Shown one piece after another: positions 44,672-57,301 of a stretch of 64,000 bases of DNA (the first letter of the stretch is position 1; the number at the start of each line of letters is the position of its first letter). The DNA is from Brachynemurus nebulosus (taxonomy: Eukaryota > Arthropoda > Insecta > Neuroptera > Myrmeleontidae): positions 11,201,501-11,265,500 of the forward strand of contig JAPWDM010000014.1 of the NCBI GenBank assembly GCA_035578155.1, read 5' to 3'. A model generated the notes under the pieces. That model was given only the letters and a program-made list of their open reading frames with translations, had not been told where the DNA came from and searched no databases. The translations under genes were made by a program, and so were the position numbers.

Positions 44672-45584
44672 TAACATTTTGTATTGTTTAAATTATTTAA
44701 TCCGCCCGCAGCATTCTTGAAATCATATTAATTCGAATTATTTAAAATTTAAAATTTTTATCCAACTATATCAAAAGCCAAACGAAAAAATAATGTTTTT
44801 AACACTATTTCGGGATTTTAATTTTTCAAAAAAAAATCTTTTAAGTAAATGGATTCAAAATTTCATCGAATTAAATTCCATTAGTTAATAAAAAAATACT
44901 TTTAAATATTGATCTATCCTCTTATAACTCAAAAACTTTAAAGCATTATCACTATTTGGAATATTTATGGAATTCCCCATTACAATTTTACTACAAATTG
45001 CAATTATTTTTCTCATTGATGCAAATAAGAAGCAAAGTTATTCTTATTAAAGTTTACATAGATATGTATTTTCTCGCCATATACTTGATATACCTATTTA
45101 TAGATATTTGTACTTGAAACACATATGTACATATTATGTAAAAATATTGTTGTTACATTGTAAAACAAAATGTCCATTTATGGTAACTAAATAACTGTAA
45201 AATTACATATGTAAGTTTTTAGTAAAAGAAAAAAAAATTGTAATAATAAATTAATAATTTATTACTGCTCAAAATTAAATTGAATATGTTTGATTACCTT
45301 TTTTATTTGCCATTGAATATTAAGACCAGATGATAATAACTTACGAGTTTTATAACTTATGTATTTCCACTTGAAAAAATGCAATTTACCTCAGAGGATA
45401 CTTACTACAATAGGTCAATTTTTATATAAGAAAATTTTTATTACAGAGGCAACACAAATAGGACTGCAAAAATTAACTTTACGAAGTAAATAATACACAC
45501 TGAGCATTTAAAGTAGATTAGTAGATTATAGTCAAGCAGGGTGCGAATGTTACTCCCAAAATGCAAGTGTCTAATATTGAAAAT
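44672..45584. other. AT-rich non-coding stretch
   Basis: No genes; nothing bounded recognised. Confidence 0.35.
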
Positions 45585-46197
45585 GTCCCTGTCACAACAT
45601 CTACATAACATAGCGAATTTCCAAAGACGACACTGCCAGGTCTCATATAACCACCTGTATCTATTTAAAGTAGTTTAGCTCTCTAACAGTGAAAAATTTT
45701 TCAAAACCGGTTGAGTAGTTAATTTTTGGCGCTTTTGGCACTCCCTGACTCTGGCGGATCTCATATAGTATAGCATACATGCATTTAAACGAATTTAACG
45801 TTTTAAAGGTGAAAAAATTTTCGAAATCGGTGATGACGATATATATATATATATATATATATATGTCCACGCGATAACTCTCGAACGAAGTATCCAATAT
45901 TTACGAAATTTGGTGAAAACATTAGAAGTCCCAAACCCTTGGATGAGTTCTTCATCCAGACATATCGGATTCCAGGAACATGATTTTTGTTCTTGCAAAA
46001 AATTAGTTTCTTGTCAAAATTTCCGCTTATTCAACAATTCTTGCGAAATTTTTTTACACCACTTACAAGAGGGGAAAAAATTACATAAAAGAACGTCTTT
46101 AAACTATTATTCTATGTCAACTAGTTTCCGAGAAAAACTAACTTTTATAAACGGAAATTCGCTATGTTATGCAGGATTCTGCGACAGGGGTATTTTT
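45585..46197. mobile_element. (TA)n-core family, two-ended foldback copy 5 (about 612 bp)
   Basis: Begins CCCTGTCACAACATCTAC and ends GCAGGATTCTGCGACAGGG: the same terminus in inverted orientation, with AACATAGCGAATTTCC and GGAAATTCGCTATGTT inside. The (TA)n core is short here (45838-45863). To the right come CGATAACTCTCGAACGAAG and GAAGTCCCAAACCCTTGGA; to the left is the module that occurs inverted at 18400-18600. This copy shows both ends, so the family is a terminal-inverted-repeat element rather than a SINE. Small frames here are spurious. Confidence 0.75.
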
Positions 46198-46778
46198 TCT
46201 CTCTACCTATAGAATTGTTAATTCCCAATCCACATACTATAATACTACTCTCGATATGCTCCCGATCCAGTCTCATTCCAGTAAAGTCTTTTTTTGTTCA
46301 CATTATAATGCTGCGTATTATTCATTTTCCATCTACACCATAGTGTTGTTCTCTATCCGTTCGCGGGTCACTCTCGGTTGCATAAAATATTCCCATACAA
46401 TGAAAATATAAGAACTAAGCGCTAACCTACCTTCTCACATTTTACTAAGCTTGCATCCTCTATTATATTTTTACATATTTCCTTCTAAGATCGGTTAAAT
46501 TCAATGCACTAGAAACAAAATATCATCAAAAATACTATTGACATAAACATTAAATAATATTTATCGGAACCGGAAGCATACATAAATTTCACTAAATAAA
46601 TTGATTAAAGAAGTTATATAGACAGGTTGCCTGCCAACACGGGTGACAACACGGTAAAATTGAGTGCTTCGGTTGTGACTTTGTTACCGAATGGTATATA
46701 AAAATCTAAATAAATAAAAAAACAATGTAAATATTGTATTCAAACAGAAAGAAAACATTGAAGAAATAAAAAATAAAC
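46198..46778. other. Non-coding stretch
   Basis: Slightly more balanced composition; an 80-codon plus frame at 46169-46411 starts inside the preceding element and has no motif. Confidence 0.3.
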
Positions 46779-46780
46779 TA

Positions 46781-47692
46781 CTGTAAAACCGTCTAGACCC
46801 GGACAGGGGGGCTAGACCCGGACACTTTGCACCAATTATTATCAATTTAATTAATTTCTACATTAACCTGCAACAATAAACATTTGTTCTTGACGTCATT
46901 AGAGAGAGAAAAACATCATCTAAACAGCTGTACCAATAAAAACTACGGATTTCAATATTTACTATCTCATTTTACAGGATTACTATCCTACAGTTTTTCA
47001 AAGAAATAAAATGTGTGTCTAACTTAGACATGTAATTTTCGTCATAATTGTTATATTGTTTTAGTTTTCACATGTATGTGTTCAGAATTTTATCGCGCAT
47101 CATTTAATGATGTTTGAAGTTATATTCGATGTATATATAAAAAAAAAAAACATGCTATATATGTATATCCGCTTAGACCCGGACACATCAGTTTATTACA
47201 CTATGACCGCGATTCGCACCAGTTGTAACTCCCACTGTTCATACGTTAATTTCCCCCCCCCCCAGAATTACGCGGTTTATGCCTCCTTCTGGTGTCATAC
47301 CGTTAGTTTACTTTATAGAGAGGCATACAATGCATTGCCTCTTCTCCCTTCCCACAAAATATTTTGAAGTCTTTGACAGGTTCAAAGACATCAGACGATA
47401 TAAAACACTGTTCTAAACCCGACGAGAGAGGTTAGTTTGCATGTTATAACATTATTTAAGTAAGTGTCCGGGTCAAGACGGATTTGGGGTGTAGACCCGG
47501 ACACTAACTAATTATTTTTTATTTTTTTTATTTTTACTTATAACGAAACAAATGGGTCAGGAATATAACAAATAATATACGCTCTTTCTAATGGTGATAC
47601 TTTTATTGGTGATATCTATGAAGGAAACATGTATGAACATAAAATTGTACCAAAAAATGTAAAAAAGTGTCCGGGTCTAGACTGTTTTACGG
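46781..47692. mobile_element. TA-inserting element, CTGTAAAACCGTC ends (912 bp)
   Basis: The left end CTGTAAAACCGTCTAGACCC and the reversed right end CCGTAAAACAGTCTAGACCC agree in 18 of 20 positions, followed by GGACA. TA flanks both sides (46779-46780 and 47693-47694). TAGACCCGGACA recurs at about 46811, 47174, 47463 (inverted, slightly changed) and 47492. TA target and CnGTAAAAC ends suggest pogo/Tigger-like. No transposase frame; the 86-codon frame at 47107-47367 crosses a repeat and a C-run. Confidence 0.88.
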
Positions 47693-47694
47693 TA

Positions 47695-48366
47695 ACTATA
47701 GTTTCTCGTCGTTTCCTTCATGTCACCGATAATTTCCATAAAATTGAAATAAATCGATTCCTATAAAAGTTATTATTTGTTCGTTTGAACGAAAACATAA
47801 AACAATGCACCCACCTAAGAGTTAGGACACGAGTACGCCAAGTGATGGTACAGTTTGATGTTCCCTCATAATTTTCAGGGAATTATTATTTTAAATAAAG
47901 ATAAAAAGGATGTTAAAATAGAATGACACAATATACACTGTAAGCGTTTGATAAAGTTAATTATGCAACAGTATGGTTGAGGAAAGTACTAGTTGCAAAG
48001 TTACACTTTTATTTCTTTTTTTTTATTGAGGACGGGAAAATTTTTATAAACTGAGTGTGGGATTCCCAGTCAGAAGATGTAATAACTGGTGTCCCCACCA
48101 AACCTCCCCTCTCTCTCACTCATCATCATACCAGAACCGAGAAAGCGTTACATCAGCATTGCAAAGTTACACACTTGTAATCTTCTATATCATATATTTT
48201 ATCATGATAATTACATTAGTGATAAACAAAATTTAGAAATATGGGTGTAGAGAATAAATACTTCGCTCAACAGCACTGTTTAAAAACTTTAATATTATAA
48301 CATTCTATGAGCGTTAGTCACGATGAAGTAGTGATGTTTCTTTTTTTTACGACGGATTGAACTACT
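47695..48366. other. Non-coding stretch
   Basis: No genes or bounded repeats; some GC-balanced text at 47815-47850 and 48080-48170. Confidence 0.35.
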
Positions 48367-48532
48367 ACTTGTCTATGAGACGACGATCTCTAATAGCAGG
48401 ACGAAGGGAAGAGGAGAATTGACACGAACTGTTATGCTAAAAAGAGACAGACGGAATACATATTATGCTAAAAAGAGACAGATCACAATGAAGGCAACGA
48501 CGGCGTCAGAGATCATCGTCTCATAGACAAGT
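48367..48532. mobile_element. Small TIR element (166 bp)
   Basis: ACTTGTCTATGAGACGACGA at the left pairs with the reverse of the right end (ACTTGTCTATGAGACGATGA), continuing to TCTCT: about 25 bp with one mismatch. Inside, TATGCTAAAAAGAGACAGA occurs twice (about 48433 and 48465). Target duplication is not evident. Superfamily unknown. Confidence 0.7.
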
Positions 48533-48544
48533 TGTACTTTGTTC

Positions 48545-49292
48545 CCCTAGACATTTGTATCTTATCGCCCTCTCTCTCCCCTCCAAGGTATAGAGCACAC
48601 AAAAAATACTTTTATAACAAAACTAAATATTGTGAAAAACAAAAAAGAGTTCCAAATATTGACTTAAACATTCAAAATAGATAGTTTGTTTAGACCCTTC
48701 AAAAAACTGGGCCCTAGACATTTGTCTCAATTGTCTATGCGATGATTCGGCTTTAAGTGTCGATATTTATCTGAATTACACTGTAGACCAAGTGGTTCGA
48801 AAACGACATTTCATATTACACAACCTAATGTTATTCCAACTAACAGTTGAATTGACTCCAGCATACAAAAATTGTATTTAAAATTTAGGAACTGCTTGTA
48901 AACATTTCTCTAATGCTTAAAAAAGTGTTGATGTTTATCTGAATTTCACAGTCGGATAAGTGGTCGAAAAGCGACATTACATATTACACGATCTAATTTT
49001 ATTACAATTAATGGTGAAAATTTTTTTCGACTACAAGAATTCTATTCAAAATTATAGAGTTGCTTTTAAAGATTCCCCTAGTGATTAAAAAAGTGTCGAC
49101 AGGGCGAATTAGCCCACTTCGACGAGACGGGGGCCCCAGACATTCTATCCTTACCGAGCCCCTTTCATCCTCCAAAGATATGGAGCACAGAAACATTATA
49201 TAAAAAAATCTCAAGTATTTATTTATATATTCAAAATACCGGATCCGTCAGAAAACCGGCCCCTAGCCATTTGTTTCATTTGTTTATGGCCC
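48545..49292 (+). repeat. A-C-C-A composite repeat block
   Basis: Two C units of exactly 168 bp stand in tandem (48757-48924, 48925-49092; AGTGTCGATATTTATCTGAA and AGTGTTGATGTTTATCTGAA), with the first bases of a third (AGTGTCGAC). They are bracketed by two diverged A segments in the same orientation (48545-48740 and about 49130-49292). The A segments share CCAGACAT or CTAGACAT, CATCCTCCAAAGATATGGAG versus CCCCTCCAAGGTATAGAG, and TTCAAAATA. Non-coding. Confidence 0.8.
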
Positions 49293-50281
49293 TACTTGGT
49301 GGCTTTATATTTTTCAAGTAACATCCGACTTTGCGCACTAAAAATACACCTTTGTCCTGGTACCTCCATTGATATCGTTGTGCAAATTACTTTATCCAAT
49401 ACCCCGAATTTTTCCACTCTTTTTATGAATAATGTTTTTTATTATAATATGACAATTTGAAATCATCATCAGAGTATTTTAAATATAAACCGATTAATAA
49501 CCGTAGATAAAGTAGAACGTTTTCGATCAATCATCTTACCGATAACGATATATACTCTGCTCGTTTAACCCTCACACTTCACCTTAATGCCCATAGTGCC
49601 TTGTAGCTTATTCGCGCTCTCTGAGGGGTGGCATTGTACCTACATATAAATCGCCTCGTTACGACCCTCTCTCACTAATGAACGTTTATTTATTTATAGG
49701 TATATATTGAACATTAAATATATACATACATGAAATATATTCCCTACGTTTTAAAATATGTATCCGTTGCAACCACTACACTTGGGTTCATTTGGTTTCG
49801 TTTTAAATCTATTTAAAATTATTTTGTAAAATTATTCGACTTTATAACCCCTTGTTTTGTTCACGGTGCTGTTAAAATTTTAATGTAATTATTCAGAGGA
49901 GAGAGTAAACTGGAAAGAGTTTATACCCAGTTTAAAAATTCTATCTCAAAATAAACCTCTACTTTTTCGCTTGTCAGTTTATTTTAGAACAGATTCACTA
50001 AATAATTTGAAGCAATTTGAACTGTTAATTTGCAAAAATAATTACTATGAAATTTCTTTTAGGTATTTAATAAATATAATATCGAAATGTCGAAATATAC
50101 CTGGACTGGACGCCAGAAGTAAATTATTTTAATGGATTCGTTGAAATTTTGATTGTTTTCCATAAACCCTGTTTATTTCCATTTTGAATCAACAAAAATA
50201 ATTATTTGTTGCTTTGCAACATGTTTTCGCTTAATATTTAGAACTAAATAACAATTAAATTATTATACAATTCCTACCTAA
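49293..50281. other. AT-rich non-coding stretch
   Basis: No genes; nothing bounded recognised. Near 49660 a balanced stretch (ATCGCCTCGTTACGACCC). Confidence 0.35.
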
Positions 50282-50283
50282 TA

Positions 50284-50815
50284 CAGCTAAACCTTCTTTA
50301 TGCGGTCCTTTTTTGTGCGATTTTTTTTATATATGCATTTTAAGAAAATGGTCATTAAAATGCACATTGTGAATCAAAATCAAGAGACAGTAAGAAACTT
50401 AAATATCTACTCTAATAACTTTCTGTGATAAAAATACTTTGTAATGGTTTTTAAGCATTTAATCGGTACATCGCATAAGAACATAAATTATTGCACCATT
50501 TAATTTTTTTACAGATTGTTGTATTTTTCACAATTTTCATAATATTATAAAAATGAAATAAAATGTTCCCACGTGTAAATTAATGCTTTATCTGTTTAGA
50601 AAAGCAACTTCTAGGGAAATCGTGAGGTTTTGAGCGTTTTGAGTTATGTACTTTCGATGAACCTTTTTTATACGGTCCCCATCCACCGCACAAAAAAATT
50701 TTTTTTTATAATCTGGATCGAACTAAACTTTTTATAGCTATTTATGATATTTTTGAATATTTTTTTTGTGCAATTTTTTTATACAGTCCCCGTCCGCATA
50801 AAAAAGGTTTAGCTG
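50284..50815. mobile_element. TA-inserting pogo-like element, CAGCTAAACCTTC ends (532 bp)
   Basis: The left end CAGCTAAACCTTCTTTATGC and the reversed right end CAGCTAAACCTTTTTTATGC agree in 19 of 20 positions, then CGG. TA on both sides (50282-50283, 50816-50817). A variant of the end (CCTTTTTTATACGGTCCCC) recurs at about 50661 and an inverse TACAGTCCCCGTCC lies near the right end. Non-coding. Confidence 0.9.
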
Positions 50816-50817
50816 TA

Positions 50818-52756
50818 CATTTAATTCATTATAGATACAAATATTTTTTTTATAAGCTGTTTAGAAAATTTCAATAAATTGCACAAATTAATATTGCGCA
50901 ATATTATTAAATGTGTAGAGGTCGCTTAAATAAATCACTATCCAAACAAACTCCCAGACAATTTTTTTTCCTTTCTAGTAGGTATAGTATAAATTGTAAA
51001 AAATTATTGTGTGTCTTCCCATTTGGTACAAAATAAATAAATTCGAAGTCCTTATAATCAAAATTATGAATTTTGTGTCTTAACTACGAGTATATACCAC
51101 AAATTTTCTATCCATTTTGATATTTTATGAGAAATTTAAAAAATCGGAGCTGTAACAGGAGCTACATTAGCAGTCATAAAAGTTAAGTAAATTTTCTGTG
51201 CTGAAGTCCGGATTACCAACCATCCAATTTTCGACCGAACCGTCAAGTTATGACGTGAATTGTCCAGGTCCGGTCCTGCAGTTGTAGTCTGCAAGTTGAG
51301 TAGTGCGTTTCTTTGTCACGAAGGGAATTTTTGGGAAGAAAACTGAGGATTGGTGTTTCAAGGATACAGGAAATTCAAAACAAAAGGGACAGGGTACGAA
51401 GAAGTTTGTAATTTTTTTTTTAATCGTCAAACCTAGAACATTTCCCGACAAATGTTGATGTTCGGTTGTCGAAAATTGAAAACTTAGGGACGTTCGTGCG
51501 TCAAATCTAATAGTAGATAAAAATTTTAATTTTAGAGAATTGACAATCTTCTCTCAAAAATTTTAAGGCCTTCATAGATCATTTCTTAAAGGAATTGACG
51601 ATTAAAAATCAAATTTTTAACACAGAGCCATTGGAAAAAACATTCTAAACAGCATTTTTTCATTTTAAAAATTATAGTAAGTATATTATAAGAGTAGATA
51701 TCATAATAAAAAATGTTGAAAAATATTCTTTGAAATATGCAATTTATATAATTGCACAAAAAACATCGTGTTGACGAACGTTAAAATGAAATATTAATTA
51801 TTGAAATTAATATTCGGGTCGATTTTGATGTGTACACGACATACAAGGTCAAATCAGACTTGTAAATTTCAATCAACAACTGTGTATGCATTGATGTCAG
51901 AGATCTGTATATAGGTGGTACGTACAGCAATCACCCATATACATTACCAACACGACACAGCATATGATACATGAACAAATACTAGCTCTGTATGCATAAC
52001 ATACAGGTACTATAGTGTTTTGTGGTAGCTACATAACATTATTCTATAGTGTTTTGTGGACGCGCTCGAACGTCTTTAAGGTTCATTTTAACTATTTTGA
52101 ACTTTTTTAGTAAAAAATTAATAATCCCCTTTCTAATATCTCTACCACACCCTTATCCATTTTATTCCCGTCTTATTTACTATACCTAGTCTCCTGTTGT
52201 GAAATCCGGCATATGAGTAAAATGCCCTTGTTTAAATTATCAATCACATACAAGGTCGTTATCGTGTGACGACGAATTTTCCGTTAAAGAAAAAAAAGAA
52301 CAAACAAACAAATAAGCATTCACTCGGGGGAAAGTCTTAAAAATTTGTCTAGCTCACGTGATTTGTTCATTTATAATTTTTCTTTTTTTTTACCGAAAAA
52401 TGAACAAAAAGAAGCGAAATTAAATCTATTTATTATAATCGAATAGATCATATTTCTATTTTCGATTGTTTCAATATAGTTTTTGGTAATGGGAAGTTGT
52501 ATTGTCGAATTGCTTCATCATTTTTAATGAGTTTATTTCGAGGAACCGTTTCTAAATATAGAAATTATTTTAACAGTATATATTTGGAAGAAATAATTTT
52601 ATTAATGGTAATAACTACTTAAAACGGTTTTAAATACAATAGACACTCAATAATTGTAACTGTTATGTTTAAAAAAGAAGCATTTTCGGAAACAGTTTTA
52701 TATCATGCTTTTTATTAGCCTATTAGTAGGGGTCACTTGACAGCGTAGTGCAACTG
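50818..52756. other. AT-rich stretch with one weak inverted pair
   Basis: CAATTTTCGACCGAAC at 51227 and GTTCGGTTGTCGAAAATTG at 51462 form an inverted pair about 235 bp apart around a motif-free 67-codon minus frame, perhaps a small decayed MITE. TATAGTGTTTTGTGG occurs twice near 52012 and 52044. No gene. Confidence 0.35.
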
Positions 52757-53001
52757 CCTATATTCAGGAGAAAATATGAACATTGCTTATATTGGATAGC
52801 CTGAAAAAAATCATTGACCTCTTTAAAACTTCTACTGATTTGAGCTACTCTCGTACTCATTTAGCAACCCTTTTACTCAGTAAATAGCTTTTTTAAACAC
52901 AGCAGTTCATTTTTTAAGCAGATCAGTTAATTTTTCAAAACAAACCAGTTCATTCTTCGATGAGATCAGTTTATTTTTGCTTACTTGCCCCTGAATGTAG
53001 G
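52757..53001. repeat. Possible small TIR element holding a 22-bp minisatellite
   Basis: CCTATATTCAGGAGAAAA on the left and the reversed right end CCTACATTCAGGGGCAAG form decayed inverted ends. Inside, CAGTTNATTTTT-type units begin at about 52878, 52903, 52924, 52948 and 52967 (spacing 19-25). Superfamily unknown. Confidence 0.45.
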
Positions 53002-54045
53002 TAATTACATTACATTGCCAAATGATTCCATATCTATTCCTATACCAACATTATGAAAACTTCTGATGTTACTTACTTAATAAAACAAAGAACCCCTTAC
53101 GACCGTCAAACCTGATAACTTTACCTGTTGAAGATACAAAACTACATTTTATGTGAAAAAAAAAATAAAATTTTTGCCTCAAGATGCTTATAACATTTTT
53201 GGAATAGAAGTATTTCTAATAAATTAGCGGTATTATATGAATTTTTCTAGCGATGGTGGCTGCGATTTCTTCAATTTAAACTCAACAACGTATGATATGC
53301 ACTAAAAATACTAATAATTTGTTGAAATCGAAAAAAACCTGTTTATTCTACAAGAATAAATCTTTGAATTTTTTTATGTTAAGCTAGTTCAAATATTGAA
53401 GATCTTACTGTATTTACTTTTCAATAAAAACTTAATTTAAAATATACATAACAATTACCAAGAAATAGGTACCTTCTACAGTAAGTTTTGACGGAATAGT
53501 ACAAAATTTATTCAACAAACAATAAATTCTAATTACATCGAAAATTGTCATTCCAATTATTGAAAAACAAATTTGTTTCCCAACTAGTCAAGTAACAGCA
53601 CAAAAAAATTTACAAAATCGTAAATAATCTAACCAATTCGTTTTTCAATAAACAATTAGACATTTGCATGATTTTTCGTAGAGCAGTTTGCATCGTTTTT
53701 CTATCATTTCAAGCAAAAAACTTAATCGTTTGTTGCCCTAAAAAGAAATAAAAGTTTACATAATAACAATAATTACAAGTCTACGATTAATAAAATTTAC
53801 GTGAAACTTAAATTTTCCACGATGTAACTGTCTTATATTTGCTATATGACATAATAACGCATTTGATTAGAAAAAATAGAAAATTTACAATAAAAGATTA
53901 TACAAAATGACATTATTTGGACAGAGGAAATTTTTTAATAATTTTTTTATGCATTTATTTTTTCGTAAATATTTATAATATGATTATCCATAGAGTACAA
54001 CAGTAATAAAGTTGTACCACAATGTACCATTCAATACAATCAAAT
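53002..54045. other. AT-rich non-coding stretch
   Basis: No genes or bounded repeats recognised. Confidence 0.35.
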
Positions 54046-54171
54046 GAAACTTATTATACTTACATTATATTGGTACACTCAAAATTCATTAATGTGAATT
54101 CATTCTGCGAAACTTGTTATACCTTCATTATATTGGTACACTCAAAATTCATTCAACTGCGAAATTCATTT
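54046..54171 (+). repeat. 63-bp tandem duplication
   Basis: GAAACTTATTATACTTACATT at 54046 and its copy GAAACTTGTTATACCTTCATT at 54109 start two 63-bp units that also share ATATTGGTACACTCAAAATT. Because 63 is divisible by three, a 122-codon plus frame (54022-54390) stays open through it and into the (TA)n-family module at 54286. I do not regard that frame as a gene. Confidence 0.75.
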
Positions 54172-54285
54172 AGTCAAAATAACTGCGAATATTATGTAAA
54201 TTGGTTCAGTTGCTTATTGACTCCCAGGGATGATTTTATCAAATACCTTGAAAAATTCGAGACGAACTTTCGCCGTCATCTTAAA

Positions 54286-54385
54286 AAACAGGGTCAGTTT
54301 GTTGTTTTTTTAGCGAAATTTCGAATCAAAAAATCAGCTATTACAGCCACTGTCATGACACGACTTGAACCGGGTGTCTACACAA
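54286..54385 (+). repeat. (TA)n-core family, left module only
   Basis: TTTAGCGAAATTTCG, AATCAGCTATTACAGCCACT, GTCATGACACGACTTGAACC and GGGTGTCTAC match the left module at 18730-18805. No (TA)n core follows. Confidence 0.65.
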
Positions 54386-55699
54386 CCTAGATATCAAACG
54401 ATGTTAGATTAAATTATAGGTAAAATTTATAAGTTAAGTCACACATATATTCCAAAATTCTGTGCAAAATCAATTATTTATAGCACTTGAACCTGCTCGC
54501 CCAATGACTCTAAAATAATTATCTTCATATTTTACTAGCATGGCTAATTTCGGCACCGTAAGAACTTACTATGGCTACCTATACCAACAGTTTTAGAATT
54601 GTTTCTATTTTAGGCCCTTCAAGTCGCCAGGACCATGGGAAACCATTTTAACGTCACTTTCATCCCTCACGGAGATCTCAACAGTACTTAAGCAAAAACT
54701 GTCAAATTTCTTCAGTTTTTTAATTTGCGCCCTATTTGGTGTAACTGACGGATAATGTGACCACACGTCTATTTAAATTTGACATTCTGAAATTTTGTAC
54801 AAAATCAGTTCCATATATGTGTATGCTTCGCTTCGCTCGCTCGACGACTCTAAAGTATTATTCATATTTTCACATTTTCAAGTCATATTCATATTTTTAT
54901 AGCATATCTAATTTTCATATGTATGGAATTTGCTGAAAACAGCAGAAGTGCCAGTTGATGATAACGCAATTCAGTTGTTTGTTTCTTTATAGGATACAAA
55001 TAGTAGTTTGCACAGTAGATAAATAATTTCATAGTAGCCGTAGGTAAAAATATCATTGGTGGTAATCTGAAATAATATTTATTAATACCACAGACCAGTG
55101 AACATATTTTATATAGACTGATAATACAAATGTGTAATTGAAGCAACCAGTTACGACCAAGTTCCGACCTCAATAGTATTCTGTTATATAGTAATGGATT
55201 CGTATCCGCAGTTACGTTTTCAAATAATTATTGTCAAAATATAATATTGATAATAAAATTTTACATTTTTGAGAAGAAACTGCAAAATTTTGAAAGAAGA
55301 AAAGTGGTATTCGCTTTACTTTCAAAATACGTACGTATACAAATTATGTACTGCAATAATTATAGTCGCATTTGCTTAAAAATTGACATTATCTTATTTC
55401 ATTAAACTTCACCCGTCTCACCTTGTTACGCGCTTCAAAAAAACTGCCTAGAAATTGGCTTTACACTTTGTCTAGTAGTATAATATAATAGTGTTCATTG
55501 GTGTGTGATTAATACTTACAAAAATTCCAAAATTATTTTTCTCCAAATGCTTAGCAACAAATTAATTGGCATGAATCTTTTATAAACTTTTCACAGATAT
55601 CTGTATACAGTAATAAAAAATTGATATTATGCGGTTTTTCATAAAATTTCTACGGTTAGACTAAAAATTTTGCAATAAAAGATATCCGATCTTTTAAGT
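54386..55699. other. AT-rich non-coding stretch
   Basis: A 94-codon minus frame at 54889-55173 has no recognised motif. Nothing bounded. Confidence 0.3.
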
Positions 55700-55785
55700 T
55701 GGACCAAATTACAGATAGTTACCAAATTTGATCAAAATTTGTTCAGTAGTTTCGCAGTTTATCCTGACCATACATTGTAACAGAG

Positions 55786-55879
<94 letters not shown>

Positions 55880-56197
55880 TGTACGATAACTCTCGAACGA
55901 AATGTCCTACTTTTACAAAATTTGGTGAAAATGTTGGAAGTCCCCAACTGTTGGACAAGTTCGCTAGCCAGACACGTCCAATGTCCGGAACATGGTTTTT
56001 GGGGCATATTTCGTGAAAAAAATTAGTTTTTGCCAAAATTTCCCCTTATTCAAAAATTTTTCATTTTTTTTTTACAGCATTGGAAAGAGGTGAAAGAATC
56101 ACATATAAAAGTCTTTAAACTATTATTCTGTTACAACTAGGTTCCAAGAAAAACTAACTATGTTATGCAGGATGGTGCGACAGGGATATTTTTGATT
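55700..56197 (+). repeat. (TA)n-core family, copy 6
   Basis: The (TA)n array spans 55788-55876 (about 89 bp), followed by CGATAACTCTCGAACGAAAT, GGAAGTCCCCAACTGTTGGA, CATGTTCCGGACAT-type text inverted, CAAAATTTCCCCTTATTC, and the terminus CTATGTTATGCAGGATGG then TGCGACAGGGATA. Minus frames reading YIYIYI are the microsatellite, not protein. The left module differs from copies 2 and 3. Confidence 0.8.
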
Positions 56198-57301
56198 TTG
56201 TCTACAACAATTTTTTTTTAAGATAGTGACTGAGACTTTAAGACTTCTTTTACTACTCCTGGACTGTATAATAATCCTCTTTCTAGTTCATACTCTTCCA
56301 TTTGTACCACGTAATCTTCTTTATTTGATGTAGCAATTGCTATTGCATGGCAAAGTTGAAGTAGAAAATTAAATTTATACGCAATTTTCAAAAAACATAA
56401 TAAAAAATTTTTTTTGTCGAGTTTTTTATGAAGACCACCTTAGGTCAGTATTATTTTAAATGGCGCACAAATTACTTTGATTTTACAAAAAATTGTATCG
56501 ATGAAAAAAATGCGTATTAGTAAGTAAAAAATGAGTGGGGACATTGCTTAGGAAAACCTGCTTGTGAAGAAGAAACATCTAGATGCTGAAAAAAATACAT
56601 GACTATTGTCAAAGAACCAAAATTCACCCTAAATTGATTTTAGTGTACCTGGGAAAAATTATTTTCATCGCGCGGAGTATTACGTGAAAGTTTTCTGTAA
56701 CTGAAAAACTTATTTTTATTCTTTTATTGTCCTTCAGTTTATCTGTTTCATGCATATTTCTAGATACAAAATTGTCATTTTGAAATTTTTTTATTTTTTT
56801 TAATCGTATGCTTACTTACTTTCTTTGCATCACAGGAGAAAAAAAATACTAGTTTTAAACACATAATATTTTTTATTTATATTTGTCTTATTTATAAGTT
56901 ATAAAAGGCAATATTGGGGTTACTTTATAGAGGGAATTAATGCCACATTCAGAATTTTGTTTATAATGAATCGTTCATATAGAATTTTGTAAACACTTTG
57001 GTTATAAGTAACATGTTTAAACCCTTCAAGCGCACACGTCCGGAGATTCATACGACACTGTACGAATTTATATTTTAGAAGAGATCGCGTTTTTGTAGGA
57101 AATTAAACATAGTGCGTAGCACAATGGTTTTCAAAAAAATTCCAAATTTGGAAGGTATGAGTAATTTATTTTCAACAGGATTATTGTTAAAAAATTACCC
57201 AAGGAACCCTCAATGCAGTACGCATTGAGAGTTCATACTGCAAAAATCTATAAATTTCTTTATTTATTTTTATAATGGTCGATTGCCACAGAATATAATT
57301 A
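56198..57301. other. AT-rich non-coding stretch
   Basis: No genes; GC-balanced phrase near 57020-57060 (CAAGCGCACACGTCCGGAG). Nothing bounded. Confidence 0.35.

Noticed and set aside
54022..54390. 122-codon plus frame
   Set aside because: Spans a 63-bp tandem duplication and a dispersed repeat module; no motif.
55743..56036. Minus frames with long YIYIYI runs
   Set aside because: Translation of the (TA)n microsatellite plus its conserved flank.
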